Source of the DNA: Hyalella azteca
Taxonomy: Eukaryota > Arthropoda > Malacostraca > Amphipoda > Hyalellidae
Direction of reading: 5' to 3'
NCBI RefSeq assembly: GCF_000764305.2
Contig: NW_025943934.1
Span: 210,128-274,127, forward strand
Length of the DNA: 64,000 bases
Positions within the stretch are counted from its first letter, which is position 1, and every line of letters begins with the position of its first letter. The notes under the pieces were generated by a model, which was not told the DNA's origin, searched no databases, and worked only from the letters and a program-made list of their open reading frames with translations. Shown piece by piece: positions 23,801 through 35,989 of the stretch. Both the position numbers and the translations under genes were made by a program.

Positions 23801-24639
23801 TGGACGACGTATATTTCAACCTCTACGAGTCATCGTTTTTTGAAGGGAACGAATTTAAGGGCAACACAAATACTGAAACCGTCGTGGAGTTGGACATGAA
23901 AGTTTCCTCCTTGATTGTCAGTGGACAATCGCCGTGGACTTTCTTCACGTAAATACATCTTTAAAGAGGAAGTACACTTACCTCAGAAATTTGAAATATT
24001 TTACTTTCAACTCGATGTTGCTCGTTCTGCAGTGTTTAGCAAATTCAACTGATTGGTGATTTGTGCCTCTACATATTCTGTTCAATTTGAAGTAAAAAAA
24101 TTAAGCAGTTAAAATACTTATACATGGAAACCCGGTCAAGAGGTTCGACACACGATCGTCTAAACTAATAATACTCGTACGTACCTCATGAATCTAGGAT
24201 ACGTTCCTCAATAGGAGGATACGTGTCTTTGGAAGCGAGGATATGTGCTTCATGAGTCCTGGATACGAGAATCGCAGGAAAATCACGTTTTTCATGAAAA
24301 TAGAATACTGGTCTCATGACGCGAACATTTGCGCATTTCAAAAGTAGGACACCAGGTTCGTATTGAGAGAGCTACTGCATAACAATAAAAAAAACGAACC
24401 TCATTAAGCTAGGCTTCGTGCCTTGCAGGAGAAAATAGCCCTCACAAAGAGAAGGTTTATGGATTCTAAAAAAGCGGGTACAGGCCTCTTGGAACGAGGA
24501 TAAGGAAGTCACGAATGCTAAGGTCTTACTGTATATTGTTTTCAGGGGACTCAAGTTCACCGGCCAGTCCGCGTGCGTTCATCCCGAATACCAGGCTACC
24601 GACAACGGCATTTCTATGCACTATAACTACGTACTATCG
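20839..24639 (+). CDS. Secreted beta/gamma-crystallin-like protein (3' end uncertain)
   Basis: Five exons: 20839-20905, 22013-22154, 23205-23295, 23764-23948, 24546-24639, all AG/GT. They give 193 codons that start with a clear signal peptide (MKSFIIFLALAAALSCVVG). Residues about 101-175 fit a beta/gamma-crystallin-type fold: LYESSFFEG (120-128), SSLIVSGQSPW (148-158), FTG (166-168). Such domains are structural or Ca2+-binding; the role here is unknown. Exon 5 ends in phase 0 at a GTAAGA donor, so at least one more exon is required. A possible tiny terminal exon is 25249-25266 (PKFQI, stop) behind a CGTTTTCAG acceptor, but the N at 24845 could hide the real one. An initiator-like TCAGTC lies at 20829-20834, very close to the ATG. 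Intron 3 holds decayed copies of the end of exon 3. Confidence 0.75.
22540..22668. repeat. 15-bp minisatellite in intron 2 of the crystallin-like gene
   Basis: About eight copies of a GATCAGAGTCCCGTT-type unit with substitutions. The 15-bp period keeps an artificial frame open (DRSPIDQSPVDKSP); this is not a gene. Confidence 0.85.
23296..23760. repeat. Decayed copies of the exon-3 end and donor in intron 3
   Basis: Downstream of the true exon end (CATCT|GTAAGC at 23295/23296), units of about 105-115 bp repeat TTATATTAGCTAC, then CTTGTCTA, then a GCATCTGTAAGCC-like junction and a GATAGCA-GGATAAC tract. The junctions lie near 23420, 23535 and 23645. The first two keep GTAAGC; the last reads GTTGAG. 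Confidence 0.75.
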
Positions 24640-24844
24640 GTAAGAAAAATCTGCAGATGTCCACGTAAGCTTTGTGCTGTTTACTTAAAAACCTCTGTAG
24701 CTGTTTGGACAGTCGCTTGAATATTAATTCTCCCTTAAAATAGATCAACTGGGAAATGTTCAAGAATCTATAATAGGTGGAATCAGTGGGTCTAAAGAAT
24801 TTACTTGAATGAATCAACAGCTGTAGAATAATGAACGGAATTGG

Positions 24845-24845
24845 N
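24845..24845. other. Single-N assembly join
   Basis: N about 200 bp downstream of the last recognised exon of the crystallin-like gene. Missing sequence here could contain its terminal exon. Confidence 0.7.
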
Positions 24846-25359
24846 ATATTGATAGGGACCATACCTGCGTTTAGGGCAGAGATAGGTCCTGCTGCTACGG
24901 AAACCTCGGCAGAATTTTCTTAACATGAGAGTTGAGTGACAGAGTGTATTACTGTTGTAGAATATATTTTTTATTGTGCCAAAGGAAGTGCATTGTGAGA
25001 TTTCAGATAAATCTTTTGTTCTATTAAAAATTTCTCAACATTCGTGTCTCTAAAATGTTTAAATGAAGTGTTGTCAGATATACATATAACGCCTGAGGTA
25101 ATAGAGAGTTTTCGGTAACATGTAAAATATAATTCATCTACTCCGAACTGAAAAGATTGTGCTAGTCAAATCAAATTATCAAGATTTATTCTTGATAATT
25201 TTATATCCCGGTATCTGAATTATGGTTAACAGATCCACACGTTTTCAGCCAAAATTTCAAATTTGACCACTCGTGACGGCGAAAATTAGGCGCACCTTCC
25301 TGGACAAGACATTACTCGCCTGCGCGGCCGCTCGCTATGGAGCATCAGACTTCTCTAGA

Positions 25360-26084
25360 TCGTGACCTACCTGGGTCAGGACATATCTAGATCGAAACTT
25401 AATTGGTGCAGGATATATATAGGTCGAGACCCATCCAGGTGCAGGACATACCTAAATCGAGACTTACCTAGGTGCAGGATATATCTAGATCGAGACCTAT
25501 CTGGGTGCATGACATACTGGATCAAGACCTATCTAAGTGCAGGACCTATCACGGTCGAACCTTATCTAGGTGCAGAGCCTATCTAGGTCGAGACCTATCT
25601 AGGTGCAAGACCTATCTAGGTCGAGACCTATCCAGGTGCAAGACCTATCTAGGGCGAGACCTATCCAGGTGCAGGACCTATCTAGGTCGAGACCTATCCA
25701 GATGCAAGACCTATCTAGGTCGAGATCTATCTGGGGTCAGGACCTATTTAGGTTGAGAACTATCCAGGTGCAGGACCTATCACGTTCGAGACCTATTCAG
25801 GTGTGGGACCTATCTACGTCGAGACCTTTCTAGGTGCTAGACCTATCTAGGTCGAAAATCTGGGTGCAGGAACTATCTAAGTCGAGACCCATCCAGGTGC
25901 AGGACCTATCTAGGTCTAGACCCATCCAGGTGCAGGACCTATCTTCGTCGAGACCTATCCAGGTGCAGGACCTATCTAGGTCGAGACCCATCCAGGTGCA
26001 GGACCTATCTAGGTCTAGACCCATCCAGGTGCAGGACCTATCTAGGTATAGACCCATCCAGGTGCAGGACCTATCTAGGTCGAG
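25360..26084. repeat. 33-bp minisatellite, block 1
   Basis: About 22 units of roughly 33 bp, made of two related halves (CTATCTAGGTCGAGAC and CTATCCAGGTGCAGGAC). Open frames on both strands come from the period of 33. The last part, from about 25821, is repeated with the following flank as a higher-order duplication. Confidence 0.9.
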
Positions 26085-26322
26085 AAGTACGGTAGCAACG
26101 TTGCGGCAATTTAGACAACGTTAGACACAGCCTATGGCTCGGTACTGGGGCAGGGGTTATTGCAGGCATTATCATCCGCTGCTCGTCTCCTCGACTACGA
26201 CAATTTTTGACTTAGTTTATAGTTCACAAAAATTCCTACATGCTGCGATGTCGATGTACACACATACGACACCATTCTTCATTGGATTTATAAGATGCAA
26301 CGTTGGATTCCACAAGATTAAC
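26085..26322. repeat. Direct duplication of a unique flank (copy 1)
   Basis: Non-repetitive stretch of about 238 bp (GTACGGTAGCAACGTTGCGG to CCACAAGATTA) between the two minisatellite blocks. It recurs almost unchanged at 26653-26887. The frames within it are not conserved as coding. Confidence 0.85.
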
Positions 26323-26887
26323 CTATCCAGGTGCAAGACCTATCTACGTAGGTCGAGACCTATCCAGGTGCAGGACCTATATAGGTCGAGACCTATCCAG
26401 GTGCAAGACCTATCTAGGGCGAGACCTATCCAGGTGCTGGACCTATCACGGTCGAGACCTATTCAGGTGTGGGACCTATCTACGTCGAGACCTTTCTAGG
26501 TGCTGGACCTATCTAGGTCGAGAATCTGGGTGCAGGAACTATCTAAGTCGAGACCCATCCAGGTGCAGGACCTATCTAGGTCTAGACCCATTCAGGTGCA
26601 GGACCTATCTAGGTCTAGACCCATCCAGGTGCAGGACCTATCTAGGTCGAGAAGTACGGTGGCAACGTTGCGGCAATTTAGACAACGTTAGACCCAGCCT
26701 CTGGCTCCGCACTGGGGCAGGGGTGTTGCAGGCATTATCGTCCGCTGCTCGTCTCCTCGAGTACGGCGATTTTTGACTTAGTTTATAGTTCACAAAAATT
26801 CCTACATGCTGCGATGTCGATGTACGCACTTAAGACCCCATTCTTCCTTGGATTTATAAGATGCAACGTTGGATTCCACAAGATTAT
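26323..26887. repeat. 33-bp minisatellite, block 2, plus second flank copy
   Basis: Minisatellite at 26323-26652 followed by the second copy of the unique flank (26653-26887). Together with block 1 this is a higher-order tandem duplication of about 600-665 bp. Confidence 0.85.
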
Positions 26888-27194
26888 TAAATTTTGCTTC
26901 ACTAGCATGAAGCAATCAAACACAATCTTGAGCCTGAATTCTTTCTGCCTCTTAATTTTATTTCATCACTCTTTTTCTTAGCCAATTCTTGTCTCCTCTT
27001 AGTTTTTCCTCTAATTTGATTTATTTATAGATTCTACTTGTACAAATAATTAAAATATTTTTTAAATGGATTTGAAGGAAGAGTGGAAATCTGTCGGGCA
27101 GCACCAAGCTATCTGAAAATTATAACATACAGAGTGTAGGCAAAATATAGGAAACCCAGTAATTAACAATTAACATCAACTCCTCAATTAATTA

Positions 27195-30100
27195 TTACTG
27201 TCGACTGAAGCACATGTAATCCGCAGGGTAGGCCGAATTAGGCAGCGAAACACAGCTGTACGGCACAAAAGACTGGCAGACGTACGGCCTCAATATCGAG
27301 CAGTCATTGTCGTTGAGTCCGTCCGCAACTTGCTCCAAACACTGTTCTTTGCCCCAAGAGTTATCAGGCTGACCAGGGCGGTAAGGTAAGTACTTCGGGG
27401 TTTGACCTGACCAGAAAAATGACGTTGAATCGCACAATTTGTTGCTTGATGTATTTTTCAACCATTATTGTTATTTAGAATTGGATGAGTAGCATCTATG
27501 TATATCATTTGGATGATTCTAATCAGCAAAAGTGAAGTTTGATAATTTTTATGTTGTTTAGGGTAACGTTATGGAGTGGACTAACAAGGATTCATTAATA
27601 TATGGTCTACACAAATATTTTTAAATAAAATAACGCATTCAAAAAATTCGAATATTAAATTAAAGTTGAATGGCTTTCCTTCTTGCTGATACAAAATTTA
27701 TGAATTTCAATGGCTTCATCAACATCTTAACGATGCTTCCAGGTAAAACAATATACCTTAATTATCTCTAGATTTCAACTTGAACAATTTATTTTTGAAT
27801 TATTATCTGGCATCAGCAGACATTTAAATATTATTAGTTCATTATCTTTCTGGAGTCAAACAGAATGATCAACTTCATAGGAAGGTTGAAATGAGATGGA
27901 AAACCGACTCAAGATCGGTGAAGTCCAAGAAATTCCAGTCTTGTCCCTGCACATATTGTTAAATATATCAAATCTTTTCTTTTTTTTCAGAGACCAGCTA
28001 ATGATTGTAGCAAGGATGTATTTATTGATGATTGTACATATCAAATAACTCACCTCCGTTGTCGGCTGGGCCACCGGAAGTGAGAAATTGCCTATTGCGT
28101 CCGACAGCATCAATTCCTATCCAGATGGAGCTTGCTGAGCCTGATGCCGTACGCAAATCTGCCGCTTCCGACGCATTCTGGGATAGAATATTTTTGTTTG
28201 AAGCTTGTGAGAGCTTATGTTAATCCGACGGAATGAAAAGTATACATGATAAATTTTTCAATATTTTAGAAGGTTCAGTTTCTTCATGCTCTAGAACCGA
28301 ACCCAAACGGGAAAACTCTACAAAAAAACTTCCTCATTGGAATAAGTGTGTCTAATGCTGAATAACATATTTGTAATAAATAAGTAATAAGCAGCATATT
28401 ATGCATATTAGAGCACGAAACGAATTTAGATATTTGTAGAATTATTATCGCCCCGAACAGTTGTTGTTGTTGTAAATGCCCATCCTGATAGTGGCGACTA
28501 GGTAAGGGAGGGGGTGATATGTCAGTTTTTCCGGGCACTTGGTGCCCCTGATAGTTCTACGACCATCACTGGCTCGCTGACCCGCCAGAACCATTTTTTG
28601 CATTACACAACACACTGGACAAGCCAGGTACCCTGGACAAGCCAGGTAAACTGGACAATCCAGGTACCCTGGACAAGCCAGGTACCCTGGAGAGGCCAGG
28701 TACCTGGACAAGCCAGGTACCCTGGGCAAGCCAGGTACCCTNCCTGGACAAGCCAGGTACCCTGGACAAGCCAGGTACCCTGGACAAGCCAGGTACCCTG
28801 GACAAACCACGTAACCTGGACAAGCCAAGTACCCTGGACAAGCCAGGTACCCTGGACAAGCCAGGTACCTTGGACAAGCCCCGAACAATAATTTGTCTCA
28901 CGGCCGGAACGCCGAGGTAGCTGTTCAAACCCCTGCACTTGTAGAAGCCAGAGGAGTGAACGGCAGCGGGGTAGTAAGAGTAGCTTCTCATGCCGACGAT
29001 CAGCGCGGAGTTCGCGAGGTCTGAAGATTCTTAAGAAATTAATGGAGTTTATTTAATCTCAAAATGACGGTCTATAATTGATTCAATCCAATGTTTTTAA
29101 ACTAGGCAGTACGATTACAGAACGATTATTATGTAGTTTTTATTATCAGCTTAATTTTAGCTACAAACATCAGTCTTCTAACTGGAAAATATCTTCTCAA
29201 TTGGAATTGTAAATATTTTTCTCTCAAAAAAATTTTCTCCCGCGTAATGTATAAATATTAGAACTTCTTATCGCTGTATGAGAGATATAGAAAATAATAT
29301 GATCCACTAATTTGATTCCATACTTCAGCAAAATAATTGCTTTACATGCTATTAATACCAACGTGAATTAAATTTTGCGGGAGCAACATTTCATTTGTTG
29401 TTCATGCATGAGAGTTGACTGAAAATATAGATTTTTGTAGAATAGGTATTAATGTAATCGAGAATAAAGGTTAGCTATGGTTTGTCGTCTATGATGTGGG
29501 TGAGATACGTGTTTTCTTCATCGTAGATTCGGTGTTACTCCTATTAAAAGTTTTCAATAATTTTCATAAATATACTGTAAAATTAGCTTGTGCACTGTAT
29601 AAAAAATACATCATTCAAAATTCGGTTTGTTCACAGAAACCGTCCTAGGTGAGAAAACAGTGATGGGAGATTCCATTAATCTACGCGAATGCACGCACTC
29701 CTGTTCTAATTATGACAGTTCTAATCCAGAGGAAAAAATATGGAAGAATAAACGGTATGTAACAAAAATATCAAACATAAACTATGACACTGGACGTCGC
29801 TTACTGTGCAACACGCACGACGCGTTCGACGCTGAGTAGCAAAAGCCCAAGCAGTCTTGCTTGACAGCGCGGCACCTCGCTGAGCAGAGGATCTGAAGAA
29901 GAAACACAGAAATTAAACGGCGAAAATGATCGTTCTTGGTTTGTTTACCGGTGTTTTTACCCGCCATTTTTTTGTGCTTGTCGTGAAATGATCGCTCTTG
30001 GTTTGTTTACCGGTATATTTTACCAGCCATTTTTACAGCCATTACCCGGAAGATCGCTTCACAAAAGTAAGGTCATTAAAAGAATAATAGACTTATTTAT

Positions 30101-31018
30101 TGAGTCAATTATAAGTAATAATCCGGTTATGACCATATTCTGTTCGTGGCGTACTTCCTTTAAAAACAAATTGCTCGTTTGTTTCTCCAATTCGAAAGCT
30201 GTGATTACTCGCAACACAAGGACATTTAGGCTCATTTTGAGGCACAGTTCAAAATGATAACCAGAGAAAAAAGGCGTAAATGTTTCATCACAATAACATC
30301 TGTTGAACAACATCATTTAATACACTCATTATTGAGAAATTTCAACCATATCTAAGATTGATACTATGCATAAAGATTCAGTATCATTGCGTTATCAACA
30401 CTCCAGTTATCAACACTTGCCGAGTAATATTGTGCGGTGTGGGATTTTTTAGCAGAATGTTGCCGAATTCCAAGAAACTGTTCAAGGTTTCATCTCAGAA
30501 GTAAATAATATTTTCGATAAAAATTATGTAATTATTAAACTAAATCAGATTCGGTTTTATGAAGCGCAATCCAGTCTTTTCAGGGGAGTTCAATTGAGTA
30601 AATGAAACACGTAGAAAATTTTTTATATACAAGCAGTAGTATAGGAAGTACGAAAGCACGTAAGAACATATTTTGGCAGTCATTTTCGGGAATTAAAAAT
30701 ATGAGTACGTAAATTCGTACCTCTATAAAATTAAGCCTTGTGATTCTCGCTACTTAATGTCCATGCCAATCATATTGGATATCTATTCAGATCACGTGAA
30801 TTGACCATACCTAACCACCTCCCGCAATAAATAAAACAATTAATCGTTAACAAGACAGCCAATTATAAAGAACTCACCAGACTGTCAGCAACGGAGTTGT
30901 TGATGATGTTCCCACAGGTTTGGTAGACACGTTTGAAGACGGCTTTATTTATTGTTCCAGAACTGCTAGCTAACCACACACCCACGAGCCATACAACCGC
31001 GTGGGTAAGTGACAACAT
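27195..31018 (-). CDS. Secreted PAN-CTLD C-type lectin, QPD type (gene C)
   Basis: Exons 30878-31018, 29805-29892, 28902-29029, 28054-28177, 27195-27406 join to 693 nt (230 aa). Signal peptide MLSLTHAVVWLVGVWLASSS, then a PAN/apple-like segment (ILCSARCRAVKQDCLGFCYS), then a CTLD with YKCRGLNSYLGVPA, IWIGIDAVG, QPD at 173-175, C183, LND at 191-193, C196 and C204, and a C-terminal pair C212/C226. QPD suggests galactose-type binding; the loss of W and F before ND may weaken the Ca2+ site. Exon 3 could alternatively begin at 29020 through an internal TTCAG, in frame and 9 nt shorter. The longer start matches gene D and the plus-strand genes in length. Intron 3 begins with a minisatellite 24 bp after the exon. 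Divergent neighbour of gene F, 7.5 kb away. Confidence 0.9.
28615..28878. repeat. 18-bp minisatellite in intron 3 of gene C, with an N
   Basis: About 14 copies of CCTGGACAAGCCAGGTAC, broken by one N at 28742, so the true copy number is unknown. On the minus strand the array starts 24 nt inside the intron, just after the exon-3 donor. Confidence 0.95.
29926..30050. repeat. Short tandem duplication in intron 1 of gene C
   Basis: Two copies of about 62 bp (AAATGATCG-TCTTGGTTTGTTTACCGG with CCATTTTT). It lies close to the exon-2 acceptor. Confidence 0.8.
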
Positions 31019-31142
31019 TGTAGATAACTACCGAAATTCTTTCATTGTTTAAAGATATCCTATGAATCTACGGGGTTAATCCTGAGAAAAAGTAGAAATT
31101 GTACTAATGGGAGTGTTGTGTTTAAATATGATGTGGGTGTGT

Positions 31143-31179
31143 GAGTGACACTCCAGGAATTGCAAATGACATGTATATA
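31143..31179 (-). promoter_or_regulatory. Candidate promoter of gene C
   Basis: On the minus strand TATATAC (31179-31173) lies 33 bp upstream of a TCACTC initiator-like site (A at 31146). This would give a 5' UTR of about 128 nt to the ATG at 31018. Confidence 0.35.
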
Positions 31180-32475
31180 CCCATGCTGACGAATGATCCA
31201 AATAAGTCATACGATGCCCCGAATATTTCAGCCAAAAAGTAATATGTAGGTACCTGACCCTAAAGACCTCAATTCAACCGGTTGGTTAATATTTTATTGA
31301 AATTAAATGAAAAGTTCATTCACCGTGCATATAAGTGTTTGAAACAGAGGATGTTAACGAAGAACTAAGATGCTACTTGCTGGAATCGCAACGAACTTGT
31401 GTCATGACCAACGTCAGTCTCAAGCTTTTCTCAATTTCATTCTTCGGGGTTCATCATGGGTACTCCAATCATTCTTTAATGAATAACAGATTAGAACGTT
31501 CATCTGATCGATTGACCAGTAAAATATTTTTAGGTTTTCTGATACCTATGCTGAGGCTCGGTTTTATATTTTTATAGTTATATTGAGTTAGTATAATGAG
31601 TGAGGATAAATAGTGAGTTAACATAGTTGAATGTTCATTTTCGGAGAGCCCTGCTTATCAATTAACTGTACGCGAGAATGAACTAATGAACTGAATGCAA
31701 ACTATAGCGCCTTATTAGTTATAGCTGTACAAATAAATTCATCCAACGTCTAAATTTGCATATAAAAACGTCTAAATTTATATTTTGCGGATTCTGATGA
31801 TCAGGGAGACAGGGCAAAATTAACAACTGTAACTGGAGTAGCGACTATCAGTATAATATCTGATCATTCTTCCAGCCTGACATAATTTCCTGTAATATTG
31901 TAATTGAATATTCACGCCCGTGACCTTTTGTGCTGTTTCTTCAAGCTGTGGACAATCCAATCAATTGTCCCCAAATTCCACGCTGGCTACTGCACGAAAG
32001 ATGTGAAAACTTTTAGGTATTTAGCTTGCTTTGTGTTCATTGAAGAAATATGAAGGAAGTGCAACGTATCAAATGATTGTAAACGTATCATATTCTAAAT
32101 TTGTATATAAATCAACACGTACTTTGTTTGTAGCTTAAACTAATACTTTGTCAGGATGCTCTGGCTTTTTTACAAATTGTGGAAATTGTGCCTGATGCTA
32201 CCAAAAAATTATGCTAAAAACTATAATTTTAGAACACAACCAAAAAATTAGGCCTATTACTGCAAGGGCAATCTGCAGTGGCTCTGCAGAAATAGGAGCT
32301 GTGCAGTGCGCAGTGCCATGTCCCAAATAGCCACCAATTTTCGAACACATGCATCGGGTGACGATTACCATCGATTTTGCAGGCCCATTAGTAAACCCAT
32401 TGTGATCCCACTGTATGAACCCATGCCTAGGCCCATTAGTAGTAAATTATGCATGCAATACAAGCTATGATTTTT
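31180..32475. other. Spacer, nothing recognised
   Basis: AT-rich intergenic sequence upstream of gene C. No supported exon. A more GC-rich stretch at 32240-32440 has no consistent frame. Confidence 0.5.
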
Positions 32476-32630
32476 AGCACATTATATTATTTATGGAAAA
32501 AGCGCTATTGTGCTCGTCATGTCCGTCCGTGACCTCACGGACGGACGGACGGACGGACGGACGGACGGACGAGAAAATGCGCTCTCTGTCACTCACTGCA
32601 GTGAGTACTGATCTAATTTTTTAAGCGATG
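32476..32630 (+). mobile_element. MITE-like element, copy 3 of 4
   Basis: Same family as 7371-7539, plus strand. The 5' arm is diverged (AGCACATTATATTATT). The internal simple repeat has become a pure GGAC array (about 32536-32571). The 3' part, with GAGAAAATGCGCTCTCTGTC and the CTCACTGCAGTGAG palindrome, is intact. Confidence 0.75.
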
Positions 32631-35600
32631 GTCTTTTTTAGAGATGTTCTACGATTCGAATTTGTACAAGATGTGTTGGAATTTCTGCAAGATTGTATAT
32701 ACGTTTTGCTGGCGTTTTTAAGCCTGGCACCGGGAATTCACTACATTCAACAATAAATACCGTGTTGAGATAATAATGGATCTGAAATTTTGTTCAAAAT
32801 TTTGGCATCACGTTAATTAAAATTCAACGTGGATTAAAATACTAAAATTATTTTCGGAAAAGACACCGGGGTACATCAGTGGATTCTTTGTTGAGTGAGT
32901 TGAACACGGTAATTTCTTCAATAAAAATACACTCAGTTCAAGATTTTCGATAAAAGCAGATACAAATCGATGAAGGGATTCTCAAATCTCAAGGCATCTC
33001 TATCCCGAGCTACGCTAATAGGTTCTTTTAATTGTTACATGAATATTGTGTTTGTTCCGTTCGAAGCCTCGCTTGGTACCATGGATACAATCACATTATT
33101 TTATATACTCTGAGCAGCAGATATTACCACGATTAACTGCAAGGTCAGTCATTGAAATAGTAAAGTTTTTAATCGACAAACTCTTTGGCTTAAATTTTAA
33201 GAATATTGACAATATATTGTACTTCTGATATGCTGTCAATAAATTATGAATGATAAACCTACATTTATTTTCTAAAAATTTTTCATATTAATTTTTCTTT
33301 AAATATCAGCAAATTTTCTGAAGATTATTTTTACATTTCTGTAGAATTTTTACGTATGTTCTTTCCTCTTATTTATTTTTGAGCCATCCTTCCTACTTAA
33401 GTGAATATTTAAGGTACATTTTGTCAATAGAATTCCCATAATTTTCATAAAATTTTGTGAACATTCCATGCATTTTTGGTGATGGTAAGACTAGCTCTTT
33501 TAGTTGGACCAGTTGGTCAATCTGATCATATATTTTCTGGAATCTGATGAGTATTTTTCGGGAACGATCTTAAGCGAGTTTTTTATGTGGGTATGACCAA
33601 CGTCTGAGCCGCCTACTGCTTCCGGGAGTTAAGAGTCGCATTTGCTTTGCTTAGAAATTCATTGCCAAGGCTTCGCAAAGTTGATCATCGCATGCGAAAG
33701 GCTGATTTGACCGATTAAATGGAAATTAGCAGTGGTGAAAAGACTAAAAGACGAAAGTCTTGATCCACAATCATGAAAACACATCATTCCTACGCCAAAA
33801 TAACAGACGAAATTAGCAGACACTCGTTATACATGGAGCTATAATGATAGAAAATTGCATGCCAGTTTCACTGAAGAAATTTGCCGCTGAATCTACAAAT
33901 CACGAGGAATAGTTTGATCCACGAATCACGACATACCGTCCGGTCCAGTAAAAGCTTCATCGTAAATAATTTGCAATAATACGAGGCTGGAAGCACATGC
34001 GACTGTACAAGCTCCTTTTTGGAGCGTGTTCAATCATCATTGGTCTTCTTTTAATCATTGATCTTTTAGAACGTAATGAAAAAATTTTCGGTCTTATCTA
34101 CCACCCTGAATCCCGAATTCTTCACGAAAATGCGACTGAATGACAAAACGTGCTGAAACAAGTTTTTCTTGAATAAATTGTGGCTGACGAATTTTTCTGT
34201 AAGTGAAGAACCTTGGAGAAGAGTACTGAATTTTGGAAAACGAATTATTATTATTATTAATTATTATATTCGGGAGGAGTACCAATAATTGAAGAGCAAT
34301 GGCATTGTACCAAAGTAAAGGTTTACTGGGTAACCCCAGTATTTAGCTACGCAACACTAAACTGGATACCTTGCAGAATGATTACCTGGCGACTTCGCCG
34401 ATTTATACCAAATATTTTACAACTTGCTTCAGGTTTAGAGCCTCCTCCGTTCGCTACTCCAATCTTTGTAATCTTTACCACTCAGCCACTGTTGAACTTA
34501 CTTTAATTGGAGACAATTCTAAAGAAATAAATAAATAAATAAAAAAACTTAAAAAAACACGTTTTCTTAACGGACAAAAAAGAAAAACATTTACTCTTAC
34601 CTAACATTTAAGTTATGTAAAATGTTATGTAATGTTATGTAGGAGTAAATGTTTTTCTTTTTTTGTCCGTTAAGAAAACGTGGTTTTCAAAAGTTTTTTT
34701 TTAATAATTTAATTCAACAATTTTTGGTAAGGAAAAAACAAAAAAAAAAGGGTTTTAAAAATTTTTTTATATATATTTATTTTCTACTTTCTAGTTAGCA
34801 ATTTTAGCAATTCAAATCAATTTCCAGGGTAGGCAAGTGTGGATGTTCGAGAAAAAACTCTATTCCAAACCGTGAATTTTTAGTGTCTTTTTTTACTTTT
34901 AAAATTTTTTTTCAAAATTTTTTTTTAATTATTATTTCTGATGTTCAAAATCTTGTATTGTTAGGGCAGCATAAGCATGCATGCTAAATTTCAACTTACT
35001 AGGATGTTTAGAAGTGCTCTAAATTAAGGTTTGAATTTTTGATGACAGGCACACACGAAACGAAGTCAAGAAAAACGTGGTAATATTATGAAGTGAATAC
35101 AAATCTTGACATGCTTTTCTGCCTATTTTTAGCATTATAGCTGCGATAAATGAAGTCATTAACTCTGTAGAGCACGCCCAAGTGCTGATGGCAGTATGAG
35201 ACAAATGAAGTAGAAAGAAAAACAGTCATAATCTCATCAACATCGGTAAATTTTTGTACAAACCTGAAAGATAAACACAATCAATTGACCGGAAAGAATA
35301 TCATAGATAGTAACTTACGTCATGTGGGATCTAATCATCGGGATAATTGTCAACAAACATTGCTAATTCTAGCCACAGCAACCTAATATTTTGTCTCCTC
35401 TAGCTAATGAATGTAATTGTTAGAGCTCGAAGTAACTTGAGAAAAGGTAGTGTAAGCTCGCACGATAAACTGCAATGAATAGCTGTGCTATTTGTATTGA
35501 TTTGAGTGTATTTGCCTTTTAATCTACCGTCATCTGAAGAAAATCCAATTCTCTGGTCACCAATCGCACGTGTATTTAAGTGTATATGTACTCACGTGAC

Positions 35601-35989
35601 ATTGCCATGTTTAGATCTATACCGTATCATATCATCCTCAGACTACCATCTATCATGAATCAATTACTCTAATTCTAGGAAATTTGTCACCCATCAAAAG
35701 AAAGAAAAATATTCTTGTCGGGAGCGTGTTGGTCGTGGTCTTTGACATGTGGGTCTCATATGACAAAGCAACTTGTAACACGCTGGTATTTTATTTACCA
35801 CAGATTTCAAAGTATATATGTATAGTTTCAGACTCTAAAGAATAAATTTTTAAAGTTTTTAATCCATATCTTTCGTAGAATTTCATTTAGTACTTTGAAC
35901 TTAATACCAAACCTCACGGCAACTGATAGTGTAAATGCTAAAAAATTAGTAGACTTGTAACGCGCGTAGTTTTTAGTTAGGAAACTAAT
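32631..35989. other. Spacer with a long hairpin, no gene
   Basis: No exon supported. Contains the hairpin at 34557-34686 and a short block (35520-35585) that is an inverted copy of 19860-19945. Confidence 0.5.
34557..34686. other. Long imperfect hairpin (foldback)
   Basis: Arms of about 50 bp: one beginning ACACGTTTTCTTAACGGAC and running to CTAACATT (to about 34608), the other from AATGTTATGTAGGAGTAAAT to GTCCGTTAAGAAAACGTGGT (about 34631-34683). Loop about 20-25 nt. It could be a foldback transposable element or a transcribed hairpin. Confidence 0.75.

Noticed and set aside
25249..25266. Terminal exon of the crystallin-like gene (PKFQI, stop)
   Set aside because: The acceptor is good and the phase fits, but five codons are too few to support it, and a nearby N may hide the real exon. 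It is mentioned in the gene entry only as a possibility.
25362..26829. Long frames of the RPIQVQDLSRS type on both strands
   Set aside because: A 33-bp period keeps every frame open. The unique flank between the blocks has no consistent coding frame.
28445..28991. Frames with repeated GLSRVP or YLACPG
   Set aside because: Products of the 18-bp intronic minisatellite in gene C. One of these frames overlaps exon 3 on the minus strand in the wrong phase.
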